From: Sulfurimonas sp.
GTDB taxonomy: Bacteria; Campylobacterota; Campylobacteria; Campylobacterales; Sulfurimonadaceae
Length of the DNA stretch: 9,742 nt
Direction: 5' to 3'
Assembly (NCBI GenBank): GCA_026987995.1
Contig: JALSMC010000242.1
Coordinates: forward strand, 1-9,742
Made by a program: the position numbers and the translations under genes. The number at the start of each line of letters is the position of its first letter. Position 1 is the first letter of the stretch. The notes below the pieces were generated by a model that saw only the letters and a list, made by a program, of their open reading frames with translations, had not been told where the DNA came from and searched no databases. Of this stretch, positions 7,191 to 9,742 are shown in pieces.

Positions 7191-8444
7191 ATGAAACATA
7201 GTTTAGAAGAGCTTCGTTCAGGTTCACTTCTTGGTATAAAAGCACTTAAAATCGAGGAGGGTTTAGAAAGCTTTCCCGAGGAACTTTTTACTCTGTGTGA
7301 CTCACTAGAGCTTTTGGACCTTAGCGGGAATGCTCTTGAAGATTTACCAGATTTGAGTAGGTTTACAAAACTCAAAATCGCTTTTTTTTCTCAAAATAAA
7401 TTTACTAAAGTACCCAACTCTTTTAAAGAGTGTCACAATCTTTTTATGCTTGGATTTAAGTCAAACGCCATAGAAAAGTTTGATGAAGATATCTTGCCTC
7501 TAAGTATATCATGGTTGATTTTAACAGATAACCGACTGAAGCAACTTCCAAGCTCCATTGGAAAACTCACAAAGATGCAGAAGTTTCCACTAGCTGGAAA
7601 TAGACTCACATCTCTGCCTGAGAGTATGAAAAATCTTAAAAACTTAGAACTTATAAGACTCTCTGCAAACAACTTGACAGAGATACCTAAGTGGCTGCTA
7701 GAGTTACCAAAACTTGCATGGTTGGCGTTTAGTGGGAATCCTTGTTCTGTGAGTAAAGAGTCGGCTTTAAGAGTTGTGGCTTATAAAGATTTAGAGATGG
7801 ATAGACTTTTAGGGGAGGGTGCTTCAGGAAAGATATATCAAGCACATTCTTCGGACTTCAATACCCTAGTCGCAGTCAAGCTTTTCAAGGGTGCTGTAAC
7901 AAGTGATGGGTATGCAAAAGATGAGATGAATGCTTGTATATATGCAGGGAATCATCCTAATCTCATAAAAGTTTTAGCACGACTTGAGCACAAGCATTTA
8001 GGTTTAGTTTTAGAGTTTATAAATCCAAGCTATAAGAACCTTGGAAACCCACCAAACTTTAAGACCTGCTCTAGAGACACTTTTGATGAGAACTTGAGTA
8101 TAGATGTTAAAGATGCATTTAAAGTGCTTAAAGCAGTTGCAGCTGCTGCAGGACACCTACACTCAAGAGCTTTGATGCATGGAGACTTGTATGCTCATAA
8201 CATTCTTGTTGATAGTACTTACAATACCTACTTAGGTGACTTTGGCGCGGCTAGTTTTTATGACATAAGAGATAAGTCATACCAAAAACTTGAAGTGCTG
8301 GCATTTGGAAACTTGATAGAAGATATTTTAAGATATGTAGATGTGAAAAAAGGTTTAGAGTATCAGCGTTTAGTGAGTCTAAAGGAACATTGTCAAGATA
8401 GTTTAGTAAGCAGGCGACCTCTTTTTGAGGAGATGGTTTTTTAA
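7191..8444 (+). CDS. Leucine-rich-repeat protein with C-terminal Ser/Thr kinase-like domain
   Basis: A 417-residue soluble protein with no signal peptide or membrane segment. Residues about 38-183 hold about seven repeats of 22-23 residues of the LxxLxLxxNxLxxLP type, for example LELLDLSGNALEDLP and MQKFPLAGNRLTSLP. They form a curved protein-binding surface. Residues about 200-417 form a compact eukaryotic-like kinase: glycine loop GEGASG (208-213), K230 in VAVK, E245 as the likely helix-C partner, catalytic loop HGDLYAHN (330-337) with D332 and N337, and DFG at 350-352. HGD replaces HRD, and there is no APE motif. The activation segment is only about 15 residues before ExLAFG (368-373), so the C-lobe is reduced. 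All catalytic residues remain, so activity is plausible. It starts 10 bases after gpsA with a weak ribosome-binding site. Target unknown. Confidence 0.88.
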   Translation: MKHSLEELRSGSLLGIKALKIEEGLESFPEELFTLCDSLELLDLSGNALEDLPDLSRFTKLKIAFFSQNKFTKVPNSFKECHNLFMLGFKSNAIEKFDEDILPLSISWLILTDNRLKQLPSSIGKLTKMQKFPLAGNRLTSLPESMKNLKNLELIRLSANNLTEIPKWLLELPKLAWLAFSGNPCSVSKESALRVVAYKDLEMDRLLGEGASGKIYQAHSSDFNTLVAVKLFKGAVTSDGYAKDEMNACIYAGNHPNLIKVLARLEHKHLGLVLEFINPSYKNLGNPPNFKTCSRDTFDENLSIDVKDAFKVLKAVAAAAGHLHSRALMHGDLYAHNILVDSTYNTYLGDFGAASFYDIRDKSYQKLEVLAFGNLIEDILRYVDVKKGLEYQRLVSLKEHCQDSLVSRRPLFEEMVF

Positions 8445-8537
8445 CTTTTTGTAGTAGAAAATCCAGAAATTTTAAAGAACAGTATAAAAGCTTTAAAGGG
8501 CGAGTATAAAGGTAAATTATTGGTCTGCATGTTCTTG
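8445..8537. other. Short convergent intergenic region
   Basis: These 93 bases lie between the convergent stops of the kinase and TIR genes. I see no convincing intrinsic terminator for either gene. GTATAAA occurs twice in a short direct repeat, without an obvious role. Confidence 0.5.
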
Positions 8538-9392
8538 TTAAGTGCTTTTTATAACTTCTGCCAATTCTTTTGCAAGAGTTTTTACACCGACTGATGAATT
8601 TAAACCAACTTTATTTGCCAAGAAAGGACTATAGTCATAAACATCTTTGACATTTACATTATGCCAAATTGGTAGAATTACATTATTCTTTTCAATGGTT
8701 TCTCTTGTATATATTGAATCAAATTCTCTTTTTCCCCATCCTTCATTCTTTAAAAAATCAGGAGAAAGTATGATGATGCAGTTTTTAGTTTCTTTGAGAC
8801 CTGTCTCGATCTTTTCACGTAGACTATCACCTACTTTTAAAGAAAACTCATCATACCAAACTGGATATATAAGTTTATTTAGCTCCTTTACTAATTCTCT
8901 AACTAAGGAATCTTTATCCCTTGAGTCATGGGAAATAAAAGCTAAAGGTTTCGATAAATCACTACATGTATTTACATAATTTTTATCTCTAATTTTGATA
9001 TCAAAGTTGAGTGACTGTCCTAAACTAATCAATTTGTTTTTTGTACTCTCGTCGATTGTATTTTCAATATATAAATATATTCTTCTCGTGAAGTGAAAAG
9101 AACTTAAACTTTGTCTTTCAGGATTGTCTACAAAGCCTATAACTTGTTCTGGCTCACCTTTATTAATAATACATTCTTTAACATTTGATTCATTCAAGAG
9201 AAATTCTATACAACTTAGGTCGGCGTTAGATGGTATATAAAAGGACCAATATTTTGAGTTTTCCTCTATGTTGTGAGAAATTTTACCTAGTACAATAATT
9301 CCATCAGATTGATTCTCAGGTCTTAAGTGCCATTCTCGATTGGCATTTAATGCCTTAGCCGTAATATCATAATATTCTCGTACTGTTGGCAT
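8538..9392 (-). CDS. TIR-domain protein with an unrecognised N-terminal half
   Basis: A 284-residue soluble protein with no signal peptide or membrane segment. Residues about 148-275 are a TIR domain: first strand with box 1 AFISHDSRDK (151-160), the BB-loop region WYDEFSLKVGDSL (179-191), strand CIIILSPDFL (205-214), then GWGKREFDSIY (218-228), where E223 fits the catalytic glutamate of NAD-cleaving TIR domains. Residues 1-145 match no family I know. They look like mixed alpha/beta and could sense or bind something. Bacterial TIR proteins of this sort often act in phage defence or NAD+ depletion, but no defence partner is visible here. The ATG at 9392 has AAGG 6 bases upstream. The gene points against the kinase gene and has its own promoter, so it is a separate unit and possibly acquired. 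Confidence 0.9.
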   Translation of the reverse strand: MPTVREYYDITAKALNANREWHLRPENQSDGIIVLGKISHNIEENSKYWSFYIPSNADLSCIEFLLNESNVKECIINKGEPEQVIGFVDNPERQSLSSFHFTRRIYLYIENTIDESTKNKLISLGQSLNFDIKIRDKNYVNTCSDLSKPLAFISHDSRDKDSLVRELVKELNKLIYPVWYDEFSLKVGDSLREKIETGLKETKNCIIILSPDFLKNEGWGKREFDSIYTRETIEKNNVILPIWHNVNVKDVYDYSPFLANKVGLNSSVGVKTLAKELAEVIKST

Positions 9393-9445
9393 AGGTTACC
9401 TTTTTTTTATGTATGTTTTGTCACTTCACTATTCTACCAACAAAT

Positions 9446-9454
9446 ATTATAACA
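9446..9454 (-). promoter_or_regulatory. Extended -10 promoter of the TIR gene
   Basis: On the minus strand TGTTATAAT combines a TGn extension with a perfect TATAAT (plus 9446-9451). Such promoters need little -35 sequence. It is 53 bases before the TIR start codon, leaving a leader of about 45 bases. Confidence 0.5.
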
Positions 9455-9468
9455 TAAACAACTCCTAC

Positions 9469-9530
9469 ATGAAAAAATAAACAAACATGAAAAATGTTAG
9501 TTTATTTGAATTTTTCTTGTGTTTTTTCAT
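9469..9530. repeat. Long AT-rich inverted repeat (nested hairpin)
   Basis: AAATAAAC (9475-9482) and AACAT (9484-9488) pair with ATGTT (9494-9498) and GTTTATTT (9500-9507) around a GAAAA loop: 13 pairs with one A-A mismatch. Alternatively ATGAAAAAA (9469-9477) can pair with TTTTTTCAT (9522-9530) as an outer stem that shares three bases with the inner one. CATGAAAAA also occurs twice as a direct repeat (9468-9476, 9486-9494). It could be a terminator for either strand or an operator upstream of the TIR gene. Confidence 0.6.
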
Positions 9531-9540
9531 CTTTTTGGTG

Positions 9541-9555
9541 ATTATTTAAAATAAT
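9541..9555. promoter_or_regulatory. Perfect 7-1-7 palindrome, possible operator
   Basis: ATTATTT, one central A, and AAATAAT form an exact inverted repeat. It precedes a possible plus-strand -10 box TATTAT (9559-9564). The 7-1-7 layout and base composition resemble Fur/PerR-type boxes, but in such AT-rich DNA it may be chance. Confidence 0.3.
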
Positions 9556-9584
9556 GACTATTATGCTTAAAAATTAAGTGTACC

Positions 9585-9617
9585 CTCAAGGGGCATCCCA
9601 TGTTTTTATTACTTGAG
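9585..9617 (+). repeat. Nested inverted repeats of a possible small RNA or leader
   Basis: CTCAAG (9585-9590) pairs with CTTGAG (9612-9617), enclosing GGG-GCAT-CCC (9591 region to 9599). A competing hairpin CCC-TCAA-GGG starts two bases earlier and would exclude both. This is the most GC-rich spot in the final 350 bases. It lies just after the possible promoter near 9559. Confidence 0.35.
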
Positions 9618-9696
9618 AGCCACTTGCAGATTACAAAAAACAACCTACAATTTAAGCTAAATTAAATTTTAAAAAAAGCCTTTCATATCCCATAAA

Positions 9697-9705
9697 TGTT
9701 ATAAT
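9697..9705 (+). promoter_or_regulatory. Extended -10 promoter pointing out of the window
   Basis: TGTTATAAT (TGn plus perfect TATAAT at 9700-9705) is identical to the motif before the TIR gene. No start codon with a ribosome-binding site follows before base 9742, so its target gene would lie outside. Confidence 0.4.
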
Positions 9706-9742
9706 TATCTACCAAAAAAACAATAACTTTATAAAATACACA

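Larger units (their letters stand above)
9393..9742. other. 350-base region without a convincing gene
   Basis: Very AT-rich and without a credible coding frame. The longest plausible reading is a 22-codon frame from the ATG at 9600. It holds the TIR promoter, a long imperfect hairpin, a 7-1-7 palindrome beside a possible promoter, nested inverted repeats, and an extended -10 box near the end that points out of the window. The next gene on the plus strand probably begins just beyond 9742. Confidence 0.6.

Noticed and set aside
8647..8979. 110-codon plus-strand open frame inside the TIR gene
   Set aside because: It is antisense to a clear TIR domain, with no ribosome-binding site and no sensible protein pattern.
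9393..9742. CRISPR array or insertion-sequence end in the repeat-rich AT tail
   Set aside because: Repeats are few, short and not evenly spaced, and no transposase fragment or terminal repeat with target duplication can be seen.

Overview
The window looks like a piece of a Campylobacterota (Epsilonproteobacteria) chromosome, probably a Sulfurimonas or Sulfurovum-type relative. This rests on the low GC content, the tight co-directional gene packing, a stand-alone atpB followed by a small two-helix membrane protein (as I recall beside atpB in Campylobacter), and gatB close to gpsA (near neighbours in Campylobacter as I recall). No database search was possible, so the genus is a guess.

Layout. 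Bases 1-979 carry the 3' two thirds of rny (ribonuclease Y). After 69 bases comes atpB (F1Fo ATP synthase subunit a, 1049-1723), then an 85-residue membrane protein (1735-1992). Convergent to it on the minus strand is a small exported protein gene (1980-2336). It carries a perfect in-frame 90-bp tandem duplication and ends in an outer-membrane beta-barrel-like C-terminal strand. The 281 bases between it and gatB hold a good minus-strand promoter (TTGTAA-17-TATAAT) and a 92-nt structured RNA that I read as a cyclic-di-GMP-I (GEMM) riboswitch. This is the most interesting item in the window.

From 2618 to 8444 five plus-strand genes form a tight operon, with spacings of +6, -11, -4 and +10 bases. 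They are gatB (Glu/Asp-tRNA amidotransferase subunit B), a six-helix voltage-sensor-type K+ channel with a C-terminal RCK domain, a soluble RCK protein, gpsA (glycerol-3-phosphate dehydrogenase) and a leucine-rich-repeat protein kinase. The channel and the soluble RCK protein probably work together. The kinase's role is unknown.

Convergent to the kinase is a minus-strand gene (8538-9392) for a protein with an unrecognised N-terminal half and a C-terminal TIR domain that keeps the likely catalytic glutamate. It is a candidate NAD-consuming defence protein, and it may mark the start of an accessory stretch. The last 350 bases contain no convincing gene. They do hold an extended -10 promoter for the TIR gene, a long AT-rich hairpin, a 7-1-7 palindrome next to a possible promoter, nested inverted repeats, and a second extended -10 promoter pointing out of the window.
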